A stretch of 64,000 bases of DNA from Thermodesulfovibrionales bacterium (GTDB lineage Bacteria; Nitrospirota; Thermodesulfovibrionia; Thermodesulfovibrionales; Dissulfurispiraceae), in contig JAGUWD010000004.1 of assembly GCA_020062545.1 (NCBI GenBank), positions 49,484-113,483 on the forward strand, written 5' to 3'. Position 1 is the first letter of the stretch. Every line of letters starts with the position of its first letter. The notes below the pieces were generated by a model. The model worked only from the letters and a program-made list of their open reading frames with translations, searched no databases and had not been told where the DNA came from. A program made the translations under genes and the position numbers. Shown here in pieces: positions 23,024 to 32,355 of this stretch.

Positions 23024-24739
23024 ATGCTTAAGATACCTTTTTCGATACCTGTAATATCATTCAGATTCAGGGCTATTGATATAGCAATTTTGCTGTTTAT
23101 TATAGGTGTCCTTTCTCTTATTGTCTTTGTTGCATCAGGTTGGCGTTATGAGATGCAGCCTGCCGTAGAGATAAATCTTGACCCTTCAAACATTCCGCTT
23201 TATACGGCCAATTCAGTAGTCAGGATTGTTATAGCTTACGCATTGTCTCTTATGTTTTCGGTCTGGTATGGTTATACGGCAAACAGGAGTAAAATTCATG
23301 AAAAAATAATGATACCCCTTCTTGATGTGCTTCAGTCTATTCCTGTGCTTTCTTTTCTGCCGGGCGTGGTGCTTGCAATGGTAGCTGTTTTTCCAGGCAG
23401 GCGGATAGGCGTCGAACTTGCGTCCATAATTCTTATTTTCACAGGTCAGGTATGGAATATGGCTTTTAGTTATTACAATTCCATAAATACGATGCCAAAA
23501 GAGTTAACGGAAGTTGCAAAGGTTTTCCGTTTGAGCCGGTTCACGCGTTTTCTTAGGCTTGATATGCCTTTTAGCGCCATAGGGCTTGTATGGAACAGCA
23601 TGATGTCTGTTGCAGGAGGATGGTTTTTTTTGATGGCATGCGAGATGTTTGTAATGAAAGACAGGGACTTCAGGCTTCCCGGCCTTGGTTCTTATATCCA
23701 GACAGCGGCAAACAACGGAGATATGCCACATATCCTTTACGGCATAGGCACGATGGTTGCCGTGATAATTTTGTTGGATTTTATGGTGTGGAGGCCTGTT
23801 GTTGCATGGTCGCAAAAGTTCCGATTTGACACTGTGCAGGCTGAAGACGAAAAGGAGTCTTTAGTATTGGATATGATGAGAAAATCACGGTTTGTAAAAC
23901 ATATCGGAGATTTTTTAAGCAGAAGGCTCAAAGACATAGAGACGCTGTATCAAAGGATTGAAAACCGGCCGGAATATAAGACAATAGCTGTTGTGCGTAA
24001 GGGCATGACTATTATTTTCGGCATTGTGGCTTTAAGCGTAATGTCATGGGCATTGATAAAAGCAATGAAGCTTTTTTTAGATATTTCTACTGCTGAACAC
24101 TTAACTGTAATAACTTCTGCCTTTACATCTTTATTGAGGACGTCTGTTGCTATAATAATTGCAGCTCTATGGACAGTGCCGCTTGGAGTCTATATAGGGC
24201 TCAATCCTAAGGCGTCTAAAATCCTACAGCCGGTTGTTCAGGTTATAGCCTCTGTGCCGGCTACAGCAGTCTTTCCGGTGGTGCTTTTATTTTTAATAAA
24301 ACTTGGCGGGGGGCTTGCCATCGGGTCTGTTTTTCTCATGCTTTTAGGAACTCAGTGGTATATACTTTTTAATGTTATTGCAGGAGCTTCGGCAATTCCG
24401 CAGGATTTGAGAGAAACCGCAACATTGTACGGACTTAAAGGAATAAGAAAATGGAAGGTATTAATTCTACCAGGCATTTTCCCGTATCTTATTACCGGAA
24501 TGATAACGGCCACAGGCGGTGCATGGAACGCAAGCATTGTGTCGGAATATGTAACTTTCGGCGGTGAAGTGATGAAGACAAGGGGATTAGGTAGTCTGAT
24601 AAGCGAATCTACTGTTTCGGGTAATTTCGGCCTCTTGCTTTTAAGCACTGTTGTTATGGCAATTGTTGTTGTGAGCATAAATCGGCTATTATGGAAAAGG
24701 CTTTTCGCGTTAGCGCAGGAAAAATACCGTCTGGATTGA
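23024..24739 (+). CDS. Duplicated ABC transporter permease (NitT/TauT anion type)
   Basis: A 571-residue permease containing two BPD_transp_1 domains in one chain (about 60-265 and 360-560). Each has the cytoplasmic EAA loop that contacts the ATPase: ELTEVAKVFRLSRFTRF and DLRETATLYGLKGIRKW. This matches the duplicated permease family for anions such as nitrate, sulfonate or bicarbonate (COG4986-like). The ATPase follows 13 bp later, but no substrate-binding protein is encoded nearby, so the substrate is open. Confidence 0.88.
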   Translation: MLKIPFSIPVISFRFRAIDIAILLFIIGVLSLIVFVASGWRYEMQPAVEINLDPSNIPLYTANSVVRIVIAYALSLMFSVWYGYTANRSKIHEKIMIPLLDVLQSIPVLSFLPGVVLAMVAVFPGRRIGVELASIILIFTGQVWNMAFSYYNSINTMPKELTEVAKVFRLSRFTRFLRLDMPFSAIGLVWNSMMSVAGGWFFLMACEMFVMKDRDFRLPGLGSYIQTAANNGDMPHILYGIGTMVAVIILLDFMVWRPVVAWSQKFRFDTVQAEDEKESLVLDMMRKSRFVKHIGDFLSRRLKDIETLYQRIENRPEYKTIAVVRKGMTIIFGIVALSVMSWALIKAMKLFLDISTAEHLTVITSAFTSLLRTSVAIIIAALWTVPLGVYIGLNPKASKILQPVVQVIASVPATAVFPVVLLFLIKLGGGLAIGSVFLMLLGTQWYILFNVIAGASAIPQDLRETATLYGLKGIRKWKVLILPGIFPYLITGMITATGGAWNASIVSEYVTFGGEVMKTRGLGSLISESTVSGNFGLLLLSTVVMAIVVVSINRLLWKRLFALAQEKYRLD

Positions 24740-24752
24740 AAGAGGTACAACA

Positions 24753-26042
24753 ATGCCACATGTAGTTTTAGAGACAAGAAACTTGAAAAAGTCTTTTCCT
24801 ATGAGCGGCGGCAAAGAGATAGTCGTTCTTGAAGATATAAATATTAAAGTTATGGAAGGGGAATTCGTTTCTATCTTAGGCCCTTCGGGAGCCGGAAAAT
24901 CAACATTGCTCAGGATTATGGCAGGGCTTGCTATGCCGTCGGCAGGGGATATTTTTTATAACGGGATGCCTCTTAAAAGCGTTAAACCCAAGATAGGGAT
25001 GGTCTTTCAGAGCTTTGCGCTGTTTCCGTGGCTTTCGGTTGTTGAAAACGCAGAACTCGGGTTAAAGTCTTACGGTCTTTCTGATGAAGAAGCCCGCGAA
25101 CGGGCAGTGAAAATGCTGGATATTGTAGGATTGGACGGGTTTGAAGACGCGTATCCGCGAGAGCTTTCCGGAGGAATGCGCCAGAGGGTGGGAATTGCCC
25201 GTGCCCTTGCCCTTGAGCCCGAAGTCCTTTTTATGGATGAGCCTTTTTCAGCGCTTGATGTGCTTACGGCGGACAACCTGAGAAGCGAGGTCATTGACCT
25301 ATGGATTCAGAAAAAAATGCCGATTAAATCCGTGATCTTTGTTACCCACAATATAGAAGAGGCCGTATTTATGTCCGGAAGAGCGATAGTGCTGAGTCAT
25401 AATCCAGCGAGGGTTAAGGCAGATATGTCCATAGATATTCCGTATCCGAGAAATAAAAGCACGAGGGAATTTCAGTATATAGTTGACAGGATTTATACGA
25501 TACTGACGAAGCCTTCAGAGGAGATACCGTTTTTGCTGAAACTTGAACGTTATCAATTTCTGCCTCACGCAAAGGTAGGCGCAATAGCCGGTCTCATAGA
25601 GATGGTTCATGACAAAGGAGGAAGGATTGATGTTTCAACTCTTGCCTCGGAATTGAGCATGGAGGTTGACGATATATTCCCTCTTATGGAAGCTGCGGTT
25701 TTCCTCGGGTTTGGGGAAATAAAAGAAGGAGATTTTATAATAACTGACAAGGGCGCGGTGTTTTCCGAGGCCGATACCCTTCAGAAAAAAGAGATATTCA
25801 GGGATACCGCTTTAAGCAATATTCAGTTGATAAAACAGATAATGCAGGTTCTGTCATCTACTGTAAAACACAGGATGTCCGAAGACTTTTTCATAGATAT
25901 ACTCGAAAACCACTTCACTACGGATGAGGCGTGGAATCAGCTTGAAACAGCTATAGACTGGGGCAGATATGCCGAGCTTTTCGCTTATGATTATGATTCC
26001 GGAGAACTTTATCTTGAACAGCCGGCCGGACAGCAGCAATAA
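24753..26042 (+). CDS. ABC transporter ATPase with C-terminal AAA-associated domain
   Basis: A 429-residue NitT/TauT-type ATPase. Walker A GPSGAGKST (43-51), Q loop (MVFQSFALFPW), signature LSGGMRQ (138-144), Walker B VLFMDEP (158-164) and switch HN are all intact. Residues from about 265 to the end form an AAA-associated domain seen in relatives whose permease is duplicated; it may sense substrate or nucleotide. Works with the permease 13 bp upstream. Confidence 0.92.
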   Translation: MPHVVLETRNLKKSFPMSGGKEIVVLEDINIKVMEGEFVSILGPSGAGKSTLLRIMAGLAMPSAGDIFYNGMPLKSVKPKIGMVFQSFALFPWLSVVENAELGLKSYGLSDEEARERAVKMLDIVGLDGFEDAYPRELSGGMRQRVGIARALALEPEVLFMDEPFSALDVLTADNLRSEVIDLWIQKKMPIKSVIFVTHNIEEAVFMSGRAIVLSHNPARVKADMSIDIPYPRNKSTREFQYIVDRIYTILTKPSEEIPFLLKLERYQFLPHAKVGAIAGLIEMVHDKGGRIDVSTLASELSMEVDDIFPLMEAAVFLGFGEIKEGDFIITDKGAVFSEADTLQKKEIFRDTALSNIQLIKQIMQVLSSTVKHRMSEDFFIDILENHFTTDEAWNQLETAIDWGRYAELFAYDYDSGELYLEQPAGQQQ

Positions 26043-26079
26043 GTAAATACGCAGATATACTTACCGTATCAATTGTTTT

Positions 26080-26108
26080 TTCTGGAAAAGTTCATGAAAA
26101 TTATGATA
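26080..26108 (+). repeat. 29-bp direct repeat, copy 1
   Basis: This 29-bp sequence, beginning TTCTGGAAAAGTTCATG and ending TTATGATA, recurs exactly at 27075-27103. Each copy ends in a TATGAT box 20-90 bp upstream of a gene, so it could be a promoter or operator element, or the boundary of a duplication. Confidence 0.75.
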
Positions 26109-26130
26109 CCTTCAACCAGGGAGCAGAGTC

Positions 26131-26601
26131 ATGAAAATATCCGGTGTGTTTTGCCTTTTCAGTTTATTGCTTGTGTTGGTTGCTTCGTCATCAGCGTATG
26201 ACATCGGCTACCAGGGCACACACATACTTACACACGGCGCGCTGGAGGATACCCTTTTTTACCATACCGAGCTTGCCGGTGAGCGGGAACATCCTCTGAG
26301 GGCGGCAGAAAGGCTCTATAAATCATTTGATGTGAGTTCGGTTGAGATTGTGGATGCAAAGGGTATTACTGTAGCTTCAGCCAAAAATCCGGACACTCAC
26401 GGAAAAGACAAATCCAGCGACGCTTTAATCAAAACCGCTCTTGGAGGCAGTTCAGCATCAGGTATAACCATTACGGAGGATGGTTTTGTGATAACGGCTT
26501 CGGCGCCTATCGATTATAACGAGGGACAGATTATAGGCGCAATTACTGCTGGCATAGCTATAAATGGAGCGGTGAATAGGACAATAGGATGCCAACATTG
26601 A
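26131..26601 (+). CDS. Periplasmic Cache/PAS-like sensor-domain protein
   Basis: A 156-residue exported protein. A signal peptide (VFCLFSLLLVLVASSSAYD) is followed by a domain resembling extracytoplasmic single-Cache/PAS modules: an N-terminal helix and strands ending in VEIVDAKGITVASAKNPDTHG and ITITEDGFVITASAPI. Such modules bind small ligands when fused to kinases or chemoreceptors; here it stands alone. The gene overlaps the PCuAC gene by 13 bases, suggesting a joint role in the envelope. Confidence 0.55.
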   Translation: MKISGVFCLFSLLLVLVASSSAYDIGYQGTHILTHGALEDTLFYHTELAGEREHPLRAAERLYKSFDVSSVEIVDAKGITVASAKNPDTHGKDKSSDALIKTALGGSSASGITITEDGFVITASAPIDYNEGQIIGAITAGIAINGAVNRTIGCQH

Positions 26602-27005
26602 TAGCAATATTTGTCTCTATATTTATCATTATTTCAGGATGCAGCAGTGCGCCGCCGGATATTCAACTCAGCGATATTGTTGCCGCTCCGTCTCCGATTA
26701 TGCGGGGAGTCATATCCGTATTTATGAGGATTGAAAATAAAGGCGGAAGGGATTACCTTGTGAAAGCTTCTACTGATGTTGCAGGCTCTTTTGTAGAACT
26801 GCATGATATAAAAGACGGCAAGATGGTGAAAGTGAAAAGTATCAAGATACCTTCAAACGGTAAAGTAGAGATGATTCCCGGAGGTGTGCATATAATGATA
26901 TTTAATATGCCTAAGGATGTTTCTTCAGACTATGAGTTTACACTTCATCTTGATTTTGAAAAATCCGGTAAAAAAAGCGTTGCCGTGAGTGTCCCGAAAT
27001 TCTGA
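26589..27005 (+). CDS. PCu(A)C-type copper chaperone lipoprotein
   Basis: A 138-residue lipoprotein (hydrophobic leader, then lipobox IISGC near residue 18). The mature part matches the PCuAC family: FVELHDIKDGKMVKV followed by PGGVHIMIF gives the H-x-M and H-x-M copper(I) ligand pattern. These proteins deliver copper to cuproenzymes such as cytochrome oxidases, or buffer it. No oxidase is encoded in the window. Overlaps the Cache-like gene upstream. Confidence 0.82.
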   Translation: MPTLIAIFVSIFIIISGCSSAPPDIQLSDIVAAPSPIMRGVISVFMRIENKGGRDYLVKASTDVAGSFVELHDIKDGKMVKVKSIKIPSNGKVEMIPGGVHIMIFNMPKDVSSDYEFTLHLDFEKSGKKSVAVSVPKF

Positions 27006-27074
27006 TGATATTTCCCTTATGGTTGTAAATTTGGCAGTTAATCTCTTTTACATCCTTTTAAAAATATTTCTGGG

Positions 27075-27103
27075 TTCTGGAAAAGTTCATGAAAATTATG
27101 ATA
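27075..27103 (+). repeat. 29-bp direct repeat, copy 2
   Basis: Exact second copy of 26080-26108. The two copies flank the Cache-like and PCuAC genes as a direct repeat about 1 kb apart, and this copy lies upstream of ilvB. Confidence 0.75.
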
Positions 27104-27126
27104 TTGTAATAATTCATAACCTAATG

Positions 27127-27167
27127 TAAGCACTAAATCCGAAATCCGAAATTAGGATTTGGAATTT
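27127..27167. repeat. Heptamer inverted-arm repeat upstream of ilvB
   Basis: Starts with the same 12 bp (TAAGCACTAAAT) as the element at 7738. Units AAATCCG, AAATCCG, AAATTAG are followed by GATTTGG and AATTT, the reverse-complement arm. Confidence 0.65.
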
Positions 27168-27190
27168 ATTTTTTTATGAGGAGCAAAATT

Positions 27191-28930
27191 ATGAAAATGA
27201 CAGGTGCTGAGATAATAATCGAATCCCTGAAAAGGGAAGGGGTTAAACATATCTTCGGATACCCTGGCGGGGTTATCCTGAATATCTTTGATCTCCTTTA
27301 TGACGACAAGGATTTACAACTGATTCTTACAAGGCATGAGCAGGGAGCTGTCCATGCAGCAGACGGCTATGCAAGGTCAACGGGAAAACCGGGCGTTGTC
27401 CTTGTGACATCAGGCCCGGGTGCTACAAATACTGTTACAGGCATAGCAACAGCATCCATGGATTCTATTCCGCTTGTTGTATTGACAGGGCAGGTTCCAA
27501 CCATGCTCATTGGAAACGATGCCTTTCAGGAGGCGGACATTGTAGGCATAACAAGGCCGTGCACAAAATACAACATACTCGCAAAGGATGTGAATGCTCT
27601 GGCAGAGCAGATCAGAGAGGCATTCTATATAGCCACAACAGGAAGACCGGGCCCTGTATTGATTGATCTGCCTAAAGACGTGACATCCAGCAAGACAGAC
27701 TTTGTATGGCCTGATCATGTAGAGATCAGGAGCTATAATCCCACCTATGAAGGTAACAGGTGGATGATAGAAAAGGCAGCCCATGAAATTGCAAGGGCAA
27801 AAAAGCCTGTCATAATTGCAGGCGGCGGCTGCATAATCTCGGGTGCATCAAAAGAACTGAAGGAGCTTGCAGAACATGCGAATATTCCTGTCACCATGAC
27901 CCTTATGGGACTCGGCTCATTCCCGGGAACCAATGAGCTATCCCTCGGAATGCTCGGAATGCACGGCACTTATTACGCAAATAAGAGCGTTCAGGAATCC
28001 GATTTATTAATTGCCGTTGGAATGAGGTTTGATGACAGGGTTACAGGAAAGATAGAGGGTTTTGCTCCACATGCAAAGATAATCCATATAGATATAGACC
28101 CTACTTCCATAAGGAAGAATGTGAGGGTTGACATTCCTATAGTTGGAGATGTGAAGAGGGTGCTCACAGTGATGAACAAGATACTGAAAGAAGATATAAA
28201 GGAGCAGTGGAAAGAGGTAAGAAAGGCGTGGCTGAAGCAGATAGCAGAATGGAAAAAGGAGAGGCCATTAACTTACACATATAAACCTGACGTGATTAAA
28301 CCCCAATTTGTTGTGGAAAAGATATATGATATTACAAAGGGAGACGCCATTATAACCACCGAGGTGGGGCAAAATCAGATGTGGGCTGCCCAGTTTTACA
28401 AGTTCGACAAACCAAGAAGATTCCTGACCTCGGGAGGACTTGGGACAATGGGATATGGTTTCCCTGCTGCCATAGGAGCACAGCTTGCACATCCTGACAA
28501 ACTCGTTATAGACATAGCAGGTGACGGAAGCATACAGATGAATATACAGGAACTTGCCACAGCAGTTATTTATAAGCTGCCTGTGAAGGTCGCAATACTG
28601 AATAACAGGTATCTGGGCATGGTGAGGCAGTGGCAGGAGCTCTTCTACCATGAGAGATATTCCCATGTCCACCTTGAAACAGAGACCACTCCTGATTTTG
28701 TCGAGCTTGCCCATGCCTATGGAGCAGTTGGTTTAAGGGCGACAAAACCCAGCGAAGTGGAACCTGTATTGAAAGAGGCAATCAAGATAAAGAAGCCTGT
28801 GTTCATGGACTTTGTCTGCGATTGGAAGGAAAAGGTATATCCAATGGTTCCGGCAGGTGCAACGCTGGATTCCATGCTCTTTGAAGAGAAAGAGAAGAAG
28901 GCTGAAAAGAAACTTAAGGCAGTAAAGTAA
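27191..28930 (+). CDS. ilvB: Acetolactate synthase, large subunit
   Basis: A 579-residue TPP enzyme that condenses two pyruvates (or pyruvate with 2-oxobutyrate), the first step of valine, leucine and isoleucine synthesis. The catalytic Glu50 is in [16 protein letters not shown]; the FAD/middle domain is at about 185-330; the TPP-Mg motif [15 protein letters not shown] with LNN closes the C-terminal domain. ATG 27191 chosen because gaggag lies at the right distance; a longer frame from 27176 has the ribosome site inside it. Followed 14 bp later by the regulatory subunit gene. Confidence 0.95.
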   Translation: MKMTGAEIIIESLKREGVKHIFGYPGGVILNIFDLLYDDKDLQLILTRHEQGAVHAADGYARSTGKPGVVLVTSGPGATNTVTGIATASMDSIPLVVLTGQVPTMLIGNDAFQEADIVGITRPCTKYNILAKDVNALAEQIREAFYIATTGRPGPVLIDLPKDVTSSKTDFVWPDHVEIRSYNPTYEGNRWMIEKAAHEIARAKKPVIIAGGGCIISGASKELKELAEHANIPVTMTLMGLGSFPGTNELSLGMLGMHGTYYANKSVQESDLLIAVGMRFDDRVTGKIEGFAPHAKIIHIDIDPTSIRKNVRVDIPIVGDVKRVLTVMNKILKEDIKEQWKEVRKAWLKQIAEWKKERPLTYTYKPDVIKPQFVVEKIYDITKGDAIITTEVGQNQMWAAQFYKFDKPRRFLTSGGLGTMGYGFPAAIGAQLAHPDKLVIDIAGDGSIQMNIQELATAVIYKLPVKVAILNNRYLGMVRQWQELFYHERYSHVHLETETTPDFVELAHAYGAVGLRATKPSEVEPVLKEAIKIKKPVFMDFVCDWKEKVYPMVPAGATLDSMLFEEKEKKAEKKLKAVK

Positions 28931-28944
28931 GCGGAGGTCATGAA

Positions 28945-29433
28945 ATGAGACACACCATTTCTGTGCTTGTGGAAAATAAATTCGGGGTTCTTTCAAGGGT
29001 ATCGGGCCTTTTCAGTGGCAGGGGATACAATATCGAAAGCCTTTCGGTTGGCGAGACAATAGACCCGCAGGTTTCCATAATGACTATTGTCACCACAGGA
29101 GATGACCTGGTCATAGAGCAGATTACAAAGCAGCTCAATAAATTGATTGACGTCATAAAGGTTATCGACCTTACTGAATTTGACCATGTGGAAAGGGAGA
29201 TGGTACTTATCAAGGTTGCTCCGAAACAGGAGCACAAGGCAGAGGTACTGAGAACCGCCGAGATATTCAGAGGGAGGGTTGTGGATTCAAGCCCCAATAC
29301 ATACACAATAGAAATAACGGGTGATGAGAAGAAAATCGAGGCATTTATCGAATTAATGAAGCCTATGGGCATAAAGGAATTTGTAAGGACAGGTAAAGTC
29401 GCCATTGCAAGGGAAATCACAAAGAAAAAATAG
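28945..29433 (+). CDS. ilvN: Acetolactate synthase, small regulatory subunit
   Basis: A 162-residue protein with an N-terminal ACT domain ([31 protein letters not shown]) that binds valine and a C-terminal ALS_ss_C domain. It activates the large subunit and confers feedback inhibition. Preceded by gcggaggtc. Its stop codon abuts a heptamer repeat. Confidence 0.95.
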   Translation: MRHTISVLVENKFGVLSRVSGLFSGRGYNIESLSVGETIDPQVSIMTIVTTGDDLVIEQITKQLNKLIDVIKVIDLTEFDHVEREMVLIKVAPKQEHKAEVLRTAEIFRGRVVDSSPNTYTIEITGDEKKIEAFIELMKPMGIKEFVRTGKVAIAREITKKK

Positions 29434-29456
29434 GCAATAGGTTATGGGCAATAGCC
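29432..29456 (+). repeat. Heptamer array between ilvN and the citrate/homocitrate synthase gene
   Basis: Units AGGCAAT, AGGTTAT, GGGCAAT and a partial AGCC in register, starting at the ilvN stop codon. Confidence 0.6.
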
Positions 29457-29481
29457 TTAAACCTGAAAATAGAGGAGGCGT

Positions 29482-30720
29482 ATGAATAAGAACAAAGTAT
29501 ATCTCATTGATGTTACCAATAGAGATGGTGTCCAGACATCGAGGATTTTGCTGCCAAAGCTCTCAAAAACCATGCTGAATATATACCTCGATGAGATGGG
29601 TATCTATCAGAGCGAGGTGGGTTTCCCGACATTAAAACACGAGGTTAATTATATTAATGCCAATATTGAACTTGCCAAATTAGGTGTAATAAAAAGATTA
29701 CACCTCGAAGGATGGTGCAGGGCTGTCCCTGAAGATGTAAAATTGTCTTTTAAGAACTGTCCTGGATTGAGACATCTCAATGTTTCAATGTCAACGTCTG
29801 AAATAATGCTGCGTGCAAAATTCATGGGCAAAAAATCATGGAAGGATATATTGAAAACGGTTAAAGAATCCGTAAAACTTGCCAAAGAACTCGGTGCAGA
29901 AACGGTGGGCATTAATGCGGAGGATGCATCAAGGACAGAGATTGACAGGCTTATTGAGTTTGCACTTGCAGGCAAGGAAGCCGGTGCTGACAGGTTCAGA
30001 TATTGCGATACCCTTGGAGCAGATGACCCGATAACAATTTATGAGAGGATAAAGGCACTATCAGTTGCAACAAAATTCCCTATCGAGATGCACTGCCACA
30101 ACGACCTCGGCATGGCAGAGGCAGTATCTGTTGCAGGTGCTCAGGGGGCCATAGAGGCAGGCGTTGATGCCTATATAAACACGACAATAAACGGCTATGG
30201 AGAGAGGGCTGGTAACTGCGACCTTGTTTCCACTATTCTTGCCTTTAAATTCTCACACGGCATCAAGGACAAGGTTCCTCTTGACGAACATGTGGATCTG
30301 ACAAAATCATGGAAGATAGCAAAGTATGCATCATATGCCTTTAATCTTCCAATACCGATCAATCAGCCTGGTGTTGGCGCCAATGCCTTTGCACACGAAT
30401 CCGGAATACATGCTGACGGTGCATTAAAGGACAGGAGAAACTACGAGCTTTATGACCCTGAGGATGTGGGGAGGGGAGAACACGAGCTTGTGGAAACAGG
30501 ACGCGTAATAACAACAGGCGAATACGGCGGCATAAAGGGCTTCAGGCATGTTTACAGCAAGCTTGGTATAGAATTCCACGACGACAGCGAGGCAAGAAAG
30601 ATACTCGATCTTGTCCAGTATGCAAACCTGCATACACAAAAGCCCCTTACAGACGATGAGTTGAGACTTATTGCGCATTATCCTGAGGTAGTAAGGATGA
30701 TACTTACAGCTAATCCGTAA
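29482..30720 (+). CDS. Homocitrate synthase / Re-citrate synthase family enzyme
   Basis: A 412-residue member of the DRE-TIM metallolyase (isopropylmalate/homocitrate synthase) family that adds acetyl-CoA to a 2-oxoacid. The first strand reads LIDVTNRDGVQT rather than the DTTLRDG of LeuA; the metal-site motif MHCHNDLG and the AGNCDLVS and HESGIHADG motifs are present. There is no C-terminal LeuA regulatory domain. This N-terminal form is the one I associate with Re-citrate synthases of anaerobes such as Clostridium kluyveri and Dehalococcoides, often annotated as homocitrate synthase. Placement after ilvBN could also suggest a 2-oxoacid chain-extension role. Preceded by gaggaggcg. Confidence 0.78.
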   Translation: MNKNKVYLIDVTNRDGVQTSRILLPKLSKTMLNIYLDEMGIYQSEVGFPTLKHEVNYINANIELAKLGVIKRLHLEGWCRAVPEDVKLSFKNCPGLRHLNVSMSTSEIMLRAKFMGKKSWKDILKTVKESVKLAKELGAETVGINAEDASRTEIDRLIEFALAGKEAGADRFRYCDTLGADDPITIYERIKALSVATKFPIEMHCHNDLGMAEAVSVAGAQGAIEAGVDAYINTTINGYGERAGNCDLVSTILAFKFSHGIKDKVPLDEHVDLTKSWKIAKYASYAFNLPIPINQPGVGANAFAHESGIHADGALKDRRNYELYDPEDVGRGEHELVETGRVITTGEYGGIKGFRHVYSKLGIEFHDDSEARKILDLVQYANLHTQKPLTDDELRLIAHYPEVVRMILTANP

Positions 30721-30788
30721 CGGTTGAAAAGACAGAAAAAGATGGTATAATTATCCATATATGGATACAAACTTACCTAACCCCTTTA

Positions 30789-30826
30789 AATCGTCATTGC
30801 AAGGGATATCCCTTGCAATGACGATT
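30789..30826. repeat. 38-bp perfect palindrome
   Basis: Each 19-bp half is the exact reverse complement of the other, centred on GGGATATCCC with CGTCATTGCAAG arms. It lies alone in the 133-bp gap between two plus-strand genes. It resembles the CGTCATTGCGAGG type of dispersed palindrome. There is no T tract, so it is not a standard terminator. Confidence 0.9.
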
Positions 30827-30853
30827 ACACTCCGTAAGTATCCCGCTTAATTT

Positions 30854-32146
30854 ATGTGGCTTACGATACTCCTCATATCTATATTTATCCTCATAAACGG
30901 TTTCTTTGCTGCCTCTGAAATAGCCGTTGTCACGATCAGAAGAACGCGTGTAAAACAGCTTGTGGAGGAGGGGAAAAAAAATGCCGAGATATTGGATAAG
31001 CTAAGGGAATCCCCTGACAGGTTTCTTGCGACGATTCAGATAGGAGTTACGCTGGCAGGCGCACTTGCATCCGCTATCGGCGGCGCTGCAGCAGTGGAAG
31101 TCATAAAGCCCGTATTAAAGACCGTCCCGATAACCTTCATCTCTGTATCCAGCGAGGCAATAGCCATAGGAATTGTGGTTGTTGGCATAACCTACTTTTC
31201 CCTTATTTTTGGAGAGCTAATTCCAAAATCCATAGCGCTCTCGAATCCCGAAGGGGTTGGTCTTTTTACCGCACCTGTAATTCAAAGGTTTTCCAAGCTG
31301 GCAACGGTGTTTGTGAGCATCCTGACAACAAGCACAAATTTATTGTTAAAGCCGTTTGGCAAAAAAGCCTTTACAGAAAGGGGATATATTACAGAAGAAG
31401 AAGTAAAGATGCTTATAGAAGAGGGTGGCGAGAGGGGGGTTTTTGAACCAGAGGAAAAGGAGCTTATACACAGCGTCTTTGAATTTACCGATACCTTTGC
31501 AAAAGAGGTTATGAGGCCTGTTCCCCAGATGGTAGTTATAGGCATTAATATGTCGGTTGATGATGTTAAGTCCATTATATCCGAAGAGAAGTTCTCCCGC
31601 TATCCTGTTATAGGAAAGGACATAAATGACATCAGGGGCATTCTGTATGCAAAGGATTTCTATAATATACTCTCAAAGACAGGCAGCGTGGATATACATA
31701 AAATAATAAAGCCTCCCATATTCATTCCGGAGACCATGAAGATAAGCATCCTCCTGAGGGAGATGCAGAAGAAAAGGATACATATGGCAATAGTTATAGA
31801 CGAATACGGCGCTGTCTCGGGTCTTGTAACTCTGGAAGACCTCCTTGAGGAGATTGTTGGCGAAATCAGGGACGAGTACGATATAGAGAGCCCTGTTATT
31901 CAGCTCAGCGACGGCTCAATGATAATAGATGCCTCCATAAGTGTGAGCGATCTCAAGGAGGATTATAATATAGAAATACCGGAATCGCCGGAATATGAGA
32001 CACTGGGAGGCTTTATTATTACATATCTCCAGAGGATACCGCAGACCGGCGATATCATAGAAATGGAAGACAAGAAATTAAAGGTTGTGGAAATGGTCGG
32101 CCAACGAATAGCAAAGGTGAAATTGGAAAAAATTGACAGGCAATAA
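30854..32146 (+). CDS. CNNM/CorC-type membrane protein (DUF21-CBS-CorC_HlyC)
   Basis: A 430-residue protein with a DUF21/CNNM transmembrane domain (residues 1-190), a CBS pair (about 215-335; MRPVPQMVVIGINMSVDD and IHMAIVIDEYGAVSGLVTLEDLLEEIVG) and a C-terminal CorC_HlyC domain (about 350-425). Family members transport or regulate Mg2+ or Na+ and are often mislabelled hemolysins. The CBS pair probably binds adenine nucleotides. No ribosome site is evident before the ATG. Confidence 0.93.
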   Translation: MWLTILLISIFILINGFFAASEIAVVTIRRTRVKQLVEEGKKNAEILDKLRESPDRFLATIQIGVTLAGALASAIGGAAAVEVIKPVLKTVPITFISVSSEAIAIGIVVVGITYFSLIFGELIPKSIALSNPEGVGLFTAPVIQRFSKLATVFVSILTTSTNLLLKPFGKKAFTERGYITEEEVKMLIEEGGERGVFEPEEKELIHSVFEFTDTFAKEVMRPVPQMVVIGINMSVDDVKSIISEEKFSRYPVIGKDINDIRGILYAKDFYNILSKTGSVDIHKIIKPPIFIPETMKISILLREMQKKRIHMAIVIDEYGAVSGLVTLEDLLEEIVGEIRDEYDIESPVIQLSDGSMIIDASISVSDLKEDYNIEIPESPEYETLGGFIITYLQRIPQTGDIIEMEDKKLKVVEMVGQRIAKVKLEKIDRQ

Positions 32147-32185
32147 GTTCTTTTGTAGTATTTAATAAAAATAGCTGGAGGGCTT

Positions 32186-32344
32186 ATGGAAAAGTGGAAA
32201 TGCAGCGTATGCGGCTATGTATATGACCCCGAATACGGAGACCCAGATTCAGGTGTTGCAGCAGGGACGCTATTCGAAAAACTCCCGGATGACTGGGTAT
32301 GCCCTGTTTGCGGTGCAGGAAAGGACATGTTCGAGAAGGTTTAA
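32186..32344 (+). CDS. Rubredoxin
   Basis: A 52-residue rubredoxin. The iron ligands are the [10 protein letters not shown] and CPVCGAGKD pairs (C-x2-C...C-x2-C), with the invariant aromatic core residues. It carries one electron at low potential and probably reduces the rubrerythrin encoded 11 bp downstream, forming a peroxide-detoxifying pair typical of anaerobes. Start supported by ctggaggg. Confidence 0.96.
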   Translation: MEKWKCSVCGYVYDPEYGDPDSGVAAGTLFEKLPDDWVCPVCGAGKDMFEKV

Positions 32345-32355
32345 AGGAGGAAATC

